64,000 nucleotides of DNA from Ectothiorhodospira magna (GTDB lineage: Bacteria > Pseudomonadota > Gammaproteobacteria > Ectothiorhodospirales > Ectothiorhodospiraceae), in contig NZ_FOFO01000011.1 in the NCBI RefSeq assembly GCF_900110965.1, forward strand, positions 1-64,000. Direction: 5' to 3'. The translations under genes and the position numbers were made by a program. A model generated the notes under the pieces. That model was not told the origin of the DNA. It saw only the letters and a program-made list of their open reading frames with translations, and searched no databases. Positions 1-7,306 of this stretch are shown here, in pieces. The stretch's first letter is position 1, and each line of letters starts with the position of its first letter.

Positions 1-18
1 GTTCAGGGGCAGAAGACA

Positions 19-44
19 CAAAAATAGGGCCGCTTGCGCGGCCC
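19..44 (-). terminator. Rho-independent terminator downstream of yajD
   Basis: A 7-bp GC stem (GGGCCGC, 27-33, with GCGGCCC, 38-44) and a TTGC loop is followed on the minus strand by a T-rich run (TATTTTTGTGT). It lies about 100 bases past the yajD stop, so it most likely ends the yajD / potassium-channel transcript. A second GC-rich inverted repeat near 55-75 lacks a T-run. Confidence 0.65.
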
Positions 45-140
45 CCGCTGACCTCCCCGCCCGAGTGGGCGAGGGTTCACGCGGGTTTTTGCTGAAAAAC
101 TACGCCGGGAACCGCACCCGGTCAACCGCTGGAGCGTGCC

Positions 141-521
141 TTAGTCCTTGCCCTTGAGCAGATCCCCCAGGGCCGCGAAGGGGTTATGGGTGGCTTCCTT
201 GCCCGTGCCCCCGGCACCCGCCCCACCCCCATGACCGGACATGGCCTCGGTCAGGCGTTGATGCTCGTTATCGTGGCAGTACACGCACAGCAACTCCCAG
301 TTGGAGCCATCCTGGGGATTGTTGTCGTGATTGTGATCCCGATGATGCACCGTCAACTCACGGACGTTGCCGTGATCGAAGGTACGCCCGCATCGGCCAC
401 ACACCCAGGGATACATTTTCAGCGCCTTGGCCCGGTAACCCTGCTCCCGCGCCGCCTGCTCCTTGTGGCTGTTGGCCACGATTTGATCCAGACGCTGTCT
501 GGACGATGAATTGGACACCAT
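141..521 (-). CDS. yajD: HNH endonuclease-fold protein, YajD family
   Basis: A 126-residue protein with a zinc-ribbon HNH core: CGRC at residues 41-44, the HNH segment VHHRDHNHDNN at 58-68, and CVYCH at 79-83. This spacing matches the YajD family of small HNH proteins widespread in gammaproteobacteria (E. coli YajD is about 115 residues). The family has a nuclease fold, but its cellular substrate is not established. The C-terminal tail after residue 95 is glycine-rich and low in complexity. The ATG start is preceded by GAGGTGTGAG. It lies 30 bases downstream of the potassium-channel gene on the same strand and may be cotranscribed with it. Confidence 0.85.
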   Translation of the reverse strand: MVSNSSSRQRLDQIVANSHKEQAAREQGYRAKALKMYPWVCGRCGRTFDHGNVRELTVHHRDHNHDNNPQDGSNWELLCVYCHDNEHQRLTEAMSGHGGGAGAGGTGKEATHNPFAALGDLLKGKD

Positions 522-551
522 CTCACACCTCGAAACACGAAAATATTCTGC

Positions 552-2279
552 TCAGCGCTCCCGATCCGCGCCAATCGCTGGCTCGGGTCGCCCCATGCCC
601 AGCATACGCCAGATCCAGCCATCCGGGCGATTGTCCCCGGTCACCAGATAGCGCAGGGCGCGGTGATCCCGCAACAGATGATACAGATGATCCGCCGCTC
701 TGGCGCGGCCACAGAGCAGGAGCCGATCCCCGGACTTGACCAGGATGTCATCCCCCGGCGTCAACATGTCCTCACCGTCTTCCCGACACAGCATCAGGGG
801 TACACAGTTGAGAATCGCATAACGGGCCTGACCGGCCTCCAGCAGCCGCCCCACGGTCACCGAATGGCCTTCACGGATCAGTGCGTGCAGGGCTGGCGCT
901 CCCTTGGCCGTGACATGGACCCGCCAGACTTCGGGTACCCGATCATCCGTCACCCCGCTGATCCGGCTGAGGAGTTCATTGGCCCAGGACTCTCCCCGGC
1001 CCAGGCTCAGTTCCAGAAAACGGGCCAGCAGGGGGTTGCCCAGATGGGCCAGAATGGATTCCACGATCATCTCGCTGGGGCGCATGACCAGGGACGGCCG
1101 TGCCGCGTCGAACAGATCCTGATTGTCGCAATGATTCTGGCGGGCCACCATGAACAGGTCCGGCTTGATATCCCGGGCCGTCATGATCACCGACAGGTTG
1201 TTGGTGTCCTGCTCCGTCCCGGCCACCAGCCCCACGGCCTGCTCGATGCCCGCCAGCTTCAGGGTGTCCGCCTCGGTGCCGCGTCCCTCCACGCAGGGGC
1301 CATCGCACCCGGCCCGAGCCGGGTCGATCTCGATCACCACCGTGCCCAGTCCATGGGCCACCAGGGCCCGCCGCACCGCCTTGCCAAAACGCCCGAACCC
1401 CACCAGAACCCAGGTACCCCTGGGGGGATACACCGGTTCCCGCAGGGGGGCGCCGGGTACGCTGGTCAGCCATTCCCGCAACAGGTACAACCCCGGTGAG
1501 TACAGGGCCAGCCCGAGACGCTCACCGAAGGCATCGAAGGGGTTGATGACGTGATCGGTGCCGAAGGAGGCCATATTGTCCTCGGTGGACCGGGTATGGG
1601 CGCGACAGATCACCGGCAGTTCCGGATTGAGCAGCTTGCTGGTGATGGCGATCTTGAGATTGGCTTCCTCGTCGTCGGTCAGGGCCACCACCCCCTGGCA
1701 CAGGGGATGCTGCAGCCCCGCGGCCTTGAGGTGCCGGGAGACACTGGCATCCCCCAACAGCCCCGGCACATGCAGGGTCAGGTCCGCCAGTTCCAGGTCA
1801 TTGATGCGATCCGGGTCGTAGTCGATCACCACCCCATGACGCCCCCGCCGCACCATGGCCCGCACCAGCATGGAGCCGGTGTCCCCGTGGCCACAGACGA
1901 TGTAGAACGGGTCCTTCATGCGCCGCACGGCCCGGTCGAGGGCCTGGGAACTCAGGGCCTGCTTGAAGGCCGGGTCCTGAACCAGGGTCAGGATCTTGCC
2001 GATGGCATAGAGCCAGGCGACGATGGTGAGATAGATGCTGAAGGTGACCCACATCCGCTGGGCATCGGTGAAGGCGTAGGGCACCTCGCCAAAACCGGTG
2101 GTGGTGGCGGTATAGCTGAGAAAGTAGAAGGCGTGAAAGATGCTCATGCGCCAGGGTTCGCCCTGGTCATCCACTCCCGGGATCAGCAGCAGACCCACGC
2201 CGGACACCGTGTACGCCCCGATCAGCACCAGCAACGGGGTGCGCATGCGCCGCAGGAACAGGAAGATGACCTTGTCCAT
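552..2279 (-). CDS. Potassium channel protein with two RCK (TrkA-N) domains
   Basis: A 575-residue inner-membrane ion channel subunit. The N-terminus has two hydrophobic segments (about 14-33 and 74-95) flanking a pore loop whose selectivity-filter-like motif is TTTGFGE (59-65), a variant of the classical TVGYGD. Two Rossmann/RCK domains follow, starting near FYIVCGHGDTG (about 125) and WVLVGFGRFG (about 290). Each is followed by a TrkA-C-like region, the last near residues 500-540. Tandem RCK domains in one chain suggest a nucleotide- or ion-gated channel as in other bacterial two-TM/RCK families. DUF6394 lies 22 bases upstream on the same strand, which fits a two-gene membrane unit. The ligand and ion preference cannot be read from sequence. 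Confidence 0.85.
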   Translation of the reverse strand: MDKVIFLFLRRMRTPLLVLIGAYTVSGVGLLLIPGVDDQGEPWRMSIFHAFYFLSYTATTTGFGEVPYAFTDAQRMWVTFSIYLTIVAWLYAIGKILTLVQDPAFKQALSSQALDRAVRRMKDPFYIVCGHGDTGSMLVRAMVRRGRHGVVIDYDPDRINDLELADLTLHVPGLLGDASVSRHLKAAGLQHPLCQGVVALTDDEEANLKIAITSKLLNPELPVICRAHTRSTEDNMASFGTDHVINPFDAFGERLGLALYSPGLYLLREWLTSVPGAPLREPVYPPRGTWVLVGFGRFGKAVRRALVAHGLGTVVIEIDPARAGCDGPCVEGRGTEADTLKLAGIEQAVGLVAGTEQDTNNLSVIMTARDIKPDLFMVARQNHCDNQDLFDAARPSLVMRPSEMIVESILAHLGNPLLARFLELSLGRGESWANELLSRISGVTDDRVPEVWRVHVTAKGAPALHALIREGHSVTVGRLLEAGQARYAILNCVPLMLCREDGEDMLTPGDDILVKSGDRLLLCGRARAADHLYHLLRDHRALRYLVTGDNRPDGWIWRMLGMGRPEPAIGADRER

Positions 2280-2301
2280 GGGGTATCAACCTGGCGCCGG
2301 G

Positions 2302-2685
2302 TCAGCGGCGCAGATTCACGGTGTCGATGATGATCAGGACCACCGACACCACATTGGCCAGCAGGGCGCCCGCCGCCAGGGAAACGATGCTGGCCATCAT
2401 CACCGAATCCATGCCCGTGGCGCTGACATGGGCCGCATAGGCCCACACCACCCCGGCGGCCAGCAACTGCAGCACCGCCACCAGCGAACTGGCCAGCAGC
2501 AACGCCCCGGTCTGGGTACGGTCCCCGAACTTGAGCACGGTGGCGATGAGGTTCACCACGATCACCGCCAGCAGCTCAAAGCTGTGGTGATGATCCGGGT
2601 TGTCGAACTCCCCCAGGACAAAACCGAAGTTCAGGGTCAGGGCCAGAAGGATGAAGAAGCTGAAGACGACTTTTTCCAGGGACAT
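2302..2685 (-). CDS. Four-helix membrane protein, DUF6394-like
   Basis: A 127-residue protein that is almost entirely hydrophobic, with four predicted transmembrane segments (about 5-25, 38-55, 61-83, 97-122) and a short polar stretch EFDNPDHHH after the first helix. It resembles proteins annotated DUF6394; this family call is from memory and moderately sure. It sits immediately upstream of the potassium channel, so a role beside the channel is plausible but inferred. The start codon has only a weak GGTGA upstream. The 4 bases before it abut the stop of a degraded toxin reading frame, so the native promoter or leader of this gene may have been altered by that deletion. Confidence 0.6.
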   Translation of the reverse strand: MSLEKVVFSFFILLALTLNFGFVLGEFDNPDHHHSFELLAVIVVNLIATVLKFGDRTQTGALLLASSLVAVLQLLAAGVVWAYAAHVSATGMDSVMMASIVSLAAGALLANVVSVVLIIIDTVNLRR

Positions 2686-2688
2686 GGT

Positions 2689-2751
2689 TCACCGGTGTGG
2701 TGGGATTGGGTGCCGGAACTCGGAAATGACGTTGGTATCGAGAACGATCAA
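2689..2751 (-). pseudogene. Remnant of VapC/FitB-type PIN-domain toxin (N-terminal 20 codons)
   Basis: A TTG-initiated frame overlaps the antitoxin stop by 2 bases, the classical antitoxin/toxin coupling. It encodes IVLDTNVISEF before a TGA at 2689-2691. IVLDTNVISE is the signature N-terminus of PIN-domain toxins and includes the first catalytic aspartate (DTN). The remaining 110 or so residues expected for VapC/FitB, with the other acidic residues, are absent, and the DUF6394 start codon follows 4 bases later. The toxin is therefore a 5' stub left by a deletion and cannot be active. Confidence 0.8.
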
Positions 2752-3008
2752 TGTTCAAAACCCATCGGCTCAGCCGGGGTCTTGTCGCGAATTTGCTGGA
2801 CCCCTTCGGCTTTGGCATCGCTCAGGCCGCCTGCCTCACGGGCGACGGAGGCCAGCAGGGAACCGAGCTTCACCCGCTCGGGCGGCCGGGCCACGCCTTC
2901 AAGAATGGCGCGGATTTCCGCTTCGGTGCTGCGGCCATGATGGGCGGCCCGCACGCGAATCGCACGATGCACTTCATCTGGCAGGTTTCTTACGGTCACG
3001 GTGGCCAT
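2748..3008 (-). CDS. FitA-like ribbon-helix-helix antitoxin, orphaned
   Basis: An 86-residue protein opening with MATVTVRNLPDEVH, the Arc/MetJ-type ribbon-helix-helix DNA-binding motif of FitA/VapB antitoxins, then AIRVRAAHHGRSTEAEIRAIL. The C-terminal half (PPERVKLGSLLASVARE) is the toxin-binding tail. The start at 3008 is chosen over an in-frame ATG at 3023 because AGGAG sits 7 bases before it. Known relatives repress their own operon and neutralise a PIN RNase. Here the toxin is reduced to a 20-codon stub, so this is an orphan antitoxin that might still bind DNA or act on a non-cognate toxin (inference). Confidence 0.85.
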   Translation of the reverse strand: MATVTVRNLPDEVHRAIRVRAAHHGRSTEAEIRAILEGVARPPERVKLGSLLASVAREAGGLSDAKAEGVQQIRDKTPAEPMGFEH

Positions 3009-3047
3009 CTCATCGCTCCTCATGTCAGGGCATCAATGACAGCATTG

Positions 3048-3335
3048 TCAATGAAGCTGAGAGAAGACTTCCGGGCGCTGCTCAGCAATGCGCAACAGTG
3101 CAACCGCCGGGCCTTGTGGTTCCCGTCGGCCTTGTTCCCAGTCCTGAAGCGTTCGTACACTGACACCCATGAGACCGGCAAACGCTGATTGCGACATTTT
3201 CAATTTCAGCCGAATGACCTTGGGTGGGGACGGTTGTGAAAGTTCACGAGTGCACAGACTGAGTTCACCCTTCTTGAACTGTTTGATTTCATGAATACCG
3301 TCAAGGATCTCCGCGCCCAGGTTTCTGTTACTCAT
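3048..3335 (-). CDS. XRE-family antitoxin of a type II toxin-antitoxin pair (NadS/HigA-like)
   Basis: A 95-residue DNA-binding protein. The C-terminal half holds a Cro/C1 helix-turn-helix (MSQSAFAGLMGVSVRTLQDWEQGRREP), as in NadS/HigA-2/MqsA-type antitoxins where the HTH is C-terminal and the N-terminus binds the toxin. The gene overlaps the upstream toxin gene by 8 bases, so translation is probably coupled. The start MSNRNLG is preferred over an in-frame ATG 18 bases earlier that lies further inside the toxin gene. It is expected to neutralise the RelE-like toxin and repress the pair through the palindrome at 3650-3664. Confidence 0.8.
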   Translation of the reverse strand: MSNRNLGAEILDGIHEIKQFKKGELSLCTRELSQPSPPKVIRLKLKMSQSAFAGLMGVSVRTLQDWEQGRREPQGPAVALLRIAEQRPEVFSQLH

Positions 3336-3639
3336 TTTTAATTGCCTCCGCAATCTGCTTGAGCATATGGCCAGGAATGCTGGCTCGCTCTGACTTGCTA
3401 TAAAGTGTGAGCATCCATATCTCGTGATCGGATTTTTTCCAATAATAAATTATCCTTATACCACCACTCTTTCCCGATCCCGCTTGTGCCCATCGAACCT
3501 TGCGAACGCCACCAGAGCCCTTGATGAGATCACCCGCATCCGGCTGATGTAAAAGATACGTTTGAAGACTCCCGTAATCCTCATCCGTGAGGTAGTGTGA
3601 TACCAGTTTGGTGAATGTCGACGTTTCGATGAATAGCAT
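3328..3639 (-). CDS. RelE/HigB-like toxin of a type II toxin-antitoxin pair
   Basis: A 103-residue basic protein with the RelE/HigB-type layout: an N-terminal helix (TFTKLVSHYLTDEDY), the stretch GSGGVRKVRWAQAGSGKSGG, then the strand pair IRIIYYW and IWMLTLYSKSE with conserved basic and aromatic residues. Members of this group are ribosome-dependent or free mRNA endonucleases. Length and motifs look intact, so the pair is probably functional. Toxin-first gene order, an XRE antitoxin with C-terminal HTH, and overlapping genes all agree with the NadT/NadS or HigBA class. AT content is higher than in neighbouring genes, which suggests acquisition by transfer. Confidence 0.8.
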   Translation of the reverse strand: MLFIETSTFTKLVSHYLTDEDYGSLQTYLLHQPDAGDLIKGSGGVRKVRWAQAGSGKSGGIRIIYYWKKSDHEIWMLTLYSKSERASIPGHMLKQIAEAIKNE

Positions 3640-3649
3640 TTCCGCAATC

Positions 3650-3664
3650 TACGGCAATGCCGTA
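3650..3664. promoter_or_regulatory. Perfect palindrome upstream of the RelE/XRE pair, candidate autoregulatory operator
   Basis: TACGGCAATGCCGTA is a 7-bp inverted repeat around one central base, ending 11 bases before the toxin start codon. The position between the expected promoter and the start is where type II antitoxins of the XRE class bind to repress their own operon. Assignment is by position and symmetry only. Confidence 0.55.
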
Positions 3665-3721
3665 CTTTCGTCAAGCCACAGGGCCGGTATCCTCGCCCTC
3701 CCCGAGCTCACCGCCCGGTGT

Positions 3722-4438
3722 TCAGCGGGCGGAATAGACCGCCTTCCAGCCGTCATACTGGCTGACCAGGTCGTCCACCACGTCCTGTTCGAAGGGGCGC
3801 AGGCCGGAGATGACCAGTTTCTTGCGGCCGGTGCCCACCTGTTCGCCGGAGGCGGTGAGGGCAAACTCCAGCACCACGTCGCCGCGCTTGCCGTTCACCG
3901 CCATGGTGGCGTTGGTGAAGCTCAAGTTTGGTGCCTCGGCGGGCAGGCGGGTGAATTCCAGGGCCATGCTCTCGTAGAACACCAGCGGGCGCTGGGGATT
4001 GACCATGACACCCTGGGCCTTCATCAGGGGCACCATCACATGGGGGAAGTTCTGCCCGGAGAAGGCGGCGTACTGTTTTGTCAGCCCTTCCAGCAGGGCG
4101 CCGTCCCGGGATACCTCGCCGTCCCGCTCCACCCTGAGATAGACCCGCTCGCCGCCGTCGGTGATCTCCAGGGTGGCGTCGTCGGTGGCGGGGAAATGCA
4201 GGCCGACGCCGGCACCCACCATGTTGGTGAAGCTGAAGGCCATGCGGGCGCTCACTCCATAGCGGGCCAGCACCAGGCAGAACAGCAGATCACCGGGGAC
4301 GCAGAAGCGCTTGGCGTCAGGGTTGTGGATCGGGTTGAAATCACCGGCCACTTCCTTGGCGAAGCGGCTGGCCTGTGCGGGCGTGACGTACACCAGACCG
4401 TTGTCGACGGCATGAAATTCATCAAGATAGCTGGGCAC
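3722..4438 (-). CDS. DUF3581 family protein
   Basis: A 238-residue soluble protein recognised as the gammaproteobacterial DUF3581 family (YVTPAQASRFAKEVAGDFNPIHNPDAKRFCVPGDLLF near the N-terminus). The DFNPIH..D..RFCVPGDL segment resembles the hydratase signature of MaoC/hot-dog dehydratases, so a hot-dog fold acting on acyl thioesters is possible; that is inference. The GTG start at 4438 is chosen because GAGAGGATCACCG precedes it; a longer frame to 4504 has no ribosome site and an unlike-family N-terminus. It stands alone between a toxin-antitoxin pair and a transposon remnant. Confidence 0.75.
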   Translation of the reverse strand: MPSYLDEFHAVDNGLVYVTPAQASRFAKEVAGDFNPIHNPDAKRFCVPGDLLFCLVLARYGVSARMAFSFTNMVGAGVGLHFPATDDATLEITDGGERVYLRVERDGEVSRDGALLEGLTKQYAAFSGQNFPHVMVPLMKAQGVMVNPQRPLVFYESMALEFTRLPAEAPNLSFTNATMAVNGKRGDVVLEFALTASGEQVGTGRKKLVISGLRPFEQDVVDDLVSQYDGWKAVYSAR

Positions 4439-4531
4439 CGGTGATCCTCTCTGGCCTGACGGGTGTTTTTTGAGGGGACGTAGTGTACCAAGCCGGGGCG
4501 GCAAAAAGGCACGAATGGATGTGCGCAGGTA

Positions 4532-5107
4532 TTACAGAACGGTTGTTCCACGATCCCCGTCCCTATCCGTGGCAAGATTGATCACGCTCAGGTCCACGCC
4601 GATAAAGTCGGTCGTCGGCATTTGTGTTCCATCTGGCAGATCTACGGTCACAAGCAAAAACCACTTGCCGTCCTTGCGGCGAACGAGGTCGCACTGGCCC
4701 TTGGCGTTGGTAAAGCGTTCTTTTTGATACTGACCCATGACGAAAGGCACCACGATACGTCCGGTCAGCGTCAGCAGCGACACCCGATCCACGCCCTTGA
4801 AACTCATCAGGCGCTGGTCATAGGGTATACTTGCAAACTCGCCAAAGCGTGGGCGTTTTGTCTTGTCCCGCTTATAGGCTTCGCACATCTGAGCAATACA
4901 GCGCACGGCCATTTGCGCCGACAGACCAAAGCGCGCCCTCAAAGCGTGGTAGTAAAGTTTTTGCAGGGCAATCTTGTTGGCCGTCTTCCTGGCAAACGCC
5001 TCTCCCGCCAGCCAGTCAGCCGCCGCGTTGAAGGCGCCCATCGTTGCCTCAAGCGCTTGAGCGTGTTCTGGCGTGGGCAGAAGTTGTATTTGCAAGGTCA
5101 GTTTCAT
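4532..5107 (-). pseudogene. tnpB: Truncated TnpB (IS200/IS605-type RNA-guided nuclease), N-terminal part only
   Basis: A 191-residue frame beginning MKLTLQIQLLPTPEHA, with the TnpB N-terminal helix-turn-helix/WED region (NAAADWLAGEAF, LYYHALRARFGLSAQMA, KTKRPRFGEFASIPYD). It stops just after the RuvC-I motif FIGVDLSVINLAT, which contains the first catalytic aspartate. Full TnpB is about 350-400 residues, and RuvC-II, the zinc finger and RuvC-III are missing. No omega-RNA-like end follows the truncation point, and no TnpA gene is seen. The start at 5107 is the family-typical ATG; an in-frame TTG at 5143 is less likely. It is a dead remnant as a nuclease. Confidence 0.85.
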
Positions 5108-5120
5108 GGCACTAAATATA

Positions 5121-5193
5121 GACAAAATATATCTATGAATCAAGTCTGGAGGCGGCGCCTCCTCCCCCGACTGAACTCAGGGGCTTCCGCGCC
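5121..5193 (-). repeat. IS200/IS605 end-like segment with omega-RNA-type hairpin, upstream of the tnpB fragment
   Basis: On the minus strand, GCGGAAGCCCCTGAG is followed by TTCAGTCGGGGGAGG (about 5160-5191). This is a GAAGCCCC...GGGGAGG hairpin of the kind usually found at the 3' end of tnpB, in the right end/omega-RNA scaffold. A second stem (GGAGGC/GCCTCC, 5147-5161) and a short AT-rich inverted repeat (ATAGA...TCTAT) near 5117-5136 follow. Here the hairpin lies before, not after, the tnpB reading frame. The resemblance is from memory of family ends, not from alignment. Confidence 0.5.
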
Positions 5194-5217
5194 GGACATT
5201 CTGTCAATAGACAACCT

Positions 5218-5901
5218 TCATAATCCCCCCTGCCCTGAGGTCTCATCAAGCCGGGCACGACGGGTCTGGAGGGCATGACGCACCCCGGCGCCCACAGCCA
5301 GGAACAGGGCCAGCCCTACCAGCGGCACCAGCGCATCCAGGCCGAACTCTTCTGCCCCGGTACCCACTTCCACCAGGGCATGAACCGCCGCCGCATAGAC
5401 CATCCACTTGACCGCCAATCCCAAAGTAGCAGCGGCCAGAAACGGCAACAGGGGCAAGCCCAACATGCCAGCCCCATAATTGATCACGGAATGGGGAAAT
5501 CCCGGCACAATCCGCAGCACCAGCTGAGTGAGAAAATCCCCCCGCTCCCGAAGCAAGTTGACCACACGGCCCGTCGCCACTTCCGCTGGACGACGGCCAC
5601 GCAGGTGCCGGGAAATTTCGTAGGCGCCCAAAGCCCCCAGCACACTGCCGGCAGTGAGCAGACCGGCAGCGATCAGCGGGGGATAAATCGGGGCCACCAC
5701 CCAGAGTATCAGGGTGCCGGGGAGTGCCAGGGCCAGCAACAGGGCCTGTAACAGCACCAGCCCCACGGCCACCAGAGGATGGGCGCCGGCCTGATGACCA
5801 AAATCCAGCAGGGCATCCAGGGAAATGGGCTGCCAGAAAGCCAGACCCAAACCTATGATCACCGGGAGCAAGGCCAGCCAAAAACGGGGGGTGGTTTTCA
5901 A
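5218..5901 (-). CDS. TVP38/TMEM64 (VTT-domain, DedA-superfamily) membrane protein
   Basis: A 227-residue inner-membrane protein with about five or six hydrophobic helices. The VTT core is visible as ALPGTLILWVVAPIYPP, then GSVLGALGAYEISRHLRG, then RIVPGFPHSVINYGAGMLGLPLLPF, where the G-x-x-h-N-Y-x-x-G stretch is typical of the superfamily. DedA/VTT proteins are implicated in lipid flipping or membrane homeostasis in bacteria; the specific role here is unknown. The start codon overlaps the stop of the upstream M48 peptidase gene (ATGA), indicating translational coupling. The gene ends about 25 bases before the IS end-like hairpin. Confidence 0.8.
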   Translation of the reverse strand: MKTTPRFWLALLPVIIGLGLAFWQPISLDALLDFGHQAGAHPLVAVGLVLLQALLLALALPGTLILWVVAPIYPPLIAAGLLTAGSVLGALGAYEISRHLRGRRPAEVATGRVVNLLRERGDFLTQLVLRIVPGFPHSVINYGAGMLGLPLLPFLAAATLGLAVKWMVYAAAVHALVEVGTGAEEFGLDALVPLVGLALFLAVGAGVRHALQTRRARLDETSGQGGL

Positions 5902-7250
5902 CGCCAGCTCTGCAGTCGCTCGGCAGCATAGCGGCCCTGTTGGGTCTGCGTCCCCGCCATCTGGATATAACGCTGATATTGCTGCGCCGCCGCCTGACGG
6001 TTCTGCATGTTCTCGTGGGCCACGCCCTGCAGGAATACAGTGTTGGGATTACCCGGCAAAATCCGCTCATAACGCTGAAAATGACTCAGAGCCACATCCG
6101 GTCGGTTCTGGGCCAACTGGTTGATGCCACTTAGATGAATGGCCTGCCCTTCATCGGGATAGACACGACGGGCCTGCTGCAAATAGCGTTCTGCCTCCCG
6201 GTGCTGGCCCTGGGCGGTCTTGGCCTTGGACATCAGCAACAGCCCCGGATAGTCATCGGGCACCTGACGCAGGGCCGTGGCAAAATGCCGCTCTGCCTGG
6301 GGATACTGCTCCCGGGCCATACGGGCCTCCCCCGCCTGCTGTTCCTTGATGGCTGGCTTGATGCGCCGCAATGAGGCGATGTTGTCCATGTAACGCTCCC
6401 GACCCACATTACGGTTGAGATCGGCGGAATAGCGGGAACGGGCCTCCCGCTGGGCCGTGTCGAACCGTTCCTGGCTCATGGGATGGGTAGAGAACATGGT
6501 CTCCAGGGCATTGGGCTGACGATCCGACATGCCCCGCAGCATGTCCATCAGATCCACCATGCCCTGGGGATTCTGGCCCGCACTGGACATGTACTCCAGA
6601 CCCAGGGCATCGGCCTCCCGCTCATTCTCCCGGCTGTAATGGGCCAGCAGGGCGGTGGCGCCCACGGCGGTGACTGCATAGATCAGGTTGCTGTAACCAG
6701 ACAGGCGATCAGACTGGGCCGCGGCAATCCCCACACCCCCCAGGACCACAGCGGCGACGATACCCGTGGTCTGGCGCCGAGCGGTATGCCGGGCGTTGAC
6801 ATGACCGGTTTCATGGCCCAGCAGGGCCGCCAGGGCGGCTTCGTCCTCCATCTCCACCATGATGCCCCGGGTGCAGGCCATGGTGCCGCCGGGGAAGGTG
6901 TAGGCATTGATATAGTTGGCATTGACCACATTGAAGGAATAGGGCATGTGGGGACGATGGGAGACCTGGGCAACGGACTGCCCCACCTGGGTCACATAAT
7001 TGTTGACGCGATTGTCCCGCAACAATCCATAGTCATTGGAAAACTGGTGAGGAGAATGCTGCCGGTCCACGGCGATCTCCTCCTGCTCGGACATGAGCAT
7101 GAGTCGCTGCTGACCGGTGACAGGATCGACGGCGCACCCCTTGAGGGCGGGCAGCACCACCGCGCCTGCGGTGCTGGCGGACATCAGCCAGAGAAAATCG
7201 CGCCGGGTCATGCGGCGCTGAAAAATGCGATGACCAGGATGGCGGCCCAT
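5898..7250 (-). CDS. M48-family zinc metallopeptidase with C-terminal TPRs, Tat/lipoprotein-type signal
   Basis: A 450-residue exported peptidase. The N-terminus has a twin-arginine motif (TRRDFLWL) followed by a hydrophobic stretch and a lipobox-like LKGC, suggesting Tat export and lipid anchoring. The zinc site is HETGH (HExxH) with the third ligand in ENEREADALG downstream. From about residue 285 on, helical TPR-like repeats (YPQAERHFATALRQVPDD, HREAERYLQQARRVYPD) resemble the BepA/YfgC architecture, linked to outer-membrane protein quality control. The start at 7250 is set by AAGGAGCTTGCC. The family call is firm; equivalence to BepA is probable only. It precedes the VTT gene with a 4-base overlap. 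Confidence 0.85.
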   Translation of the reverse strand: MGRHPGHRIFQRRMTRRDFLWLMSASTAGAVVLPALKGCAVDPVTGQQRLMLMSEQEEIAVDRQHSPHQFSNDYGLLRDNRVNNYVTQVGQSVAQVSHRPHMPYSFNVVNANYINAYTFPGGTMACTRGIMVEMEDEAALAALLGHETGHVNARHTARRQTTGIVAAVVLGGVGIAAAQSDRLSGYSNLIYAVTAVGATALLAHYSRENEREADALGLEYMSSAGQNPQGMVDLMDMLRGMSDRQPNALETMFSTHPMSQERFDTAQREARSRYSADLNRNVGRERYMDNIASLRRIKPAIKEQQAGEARMAREQYPQAERHFATALRQVPDDYPGLLLMSKAKTAQGQHREAERYLQQARRVYPDEGQAIHLSGINQLAQNRPDVALSHFQRYERILPGNPNTVFLQGVAHENMQNRQAAAQQYQRYIQMAGTQTQQGRYAAERLQSWR

Positions 7251-7306
7251 GGCAAGCTCCTTGGGTTTTGGGGCAACTGTTGGCAAATCAGCAACCGTGA
7301 ACAGCC

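Noticed and set aside
55-75. Second hairpin near the left edge as an additional terminator
   Set aside because: GC-rich inverted repeat without a T-run on either strand.
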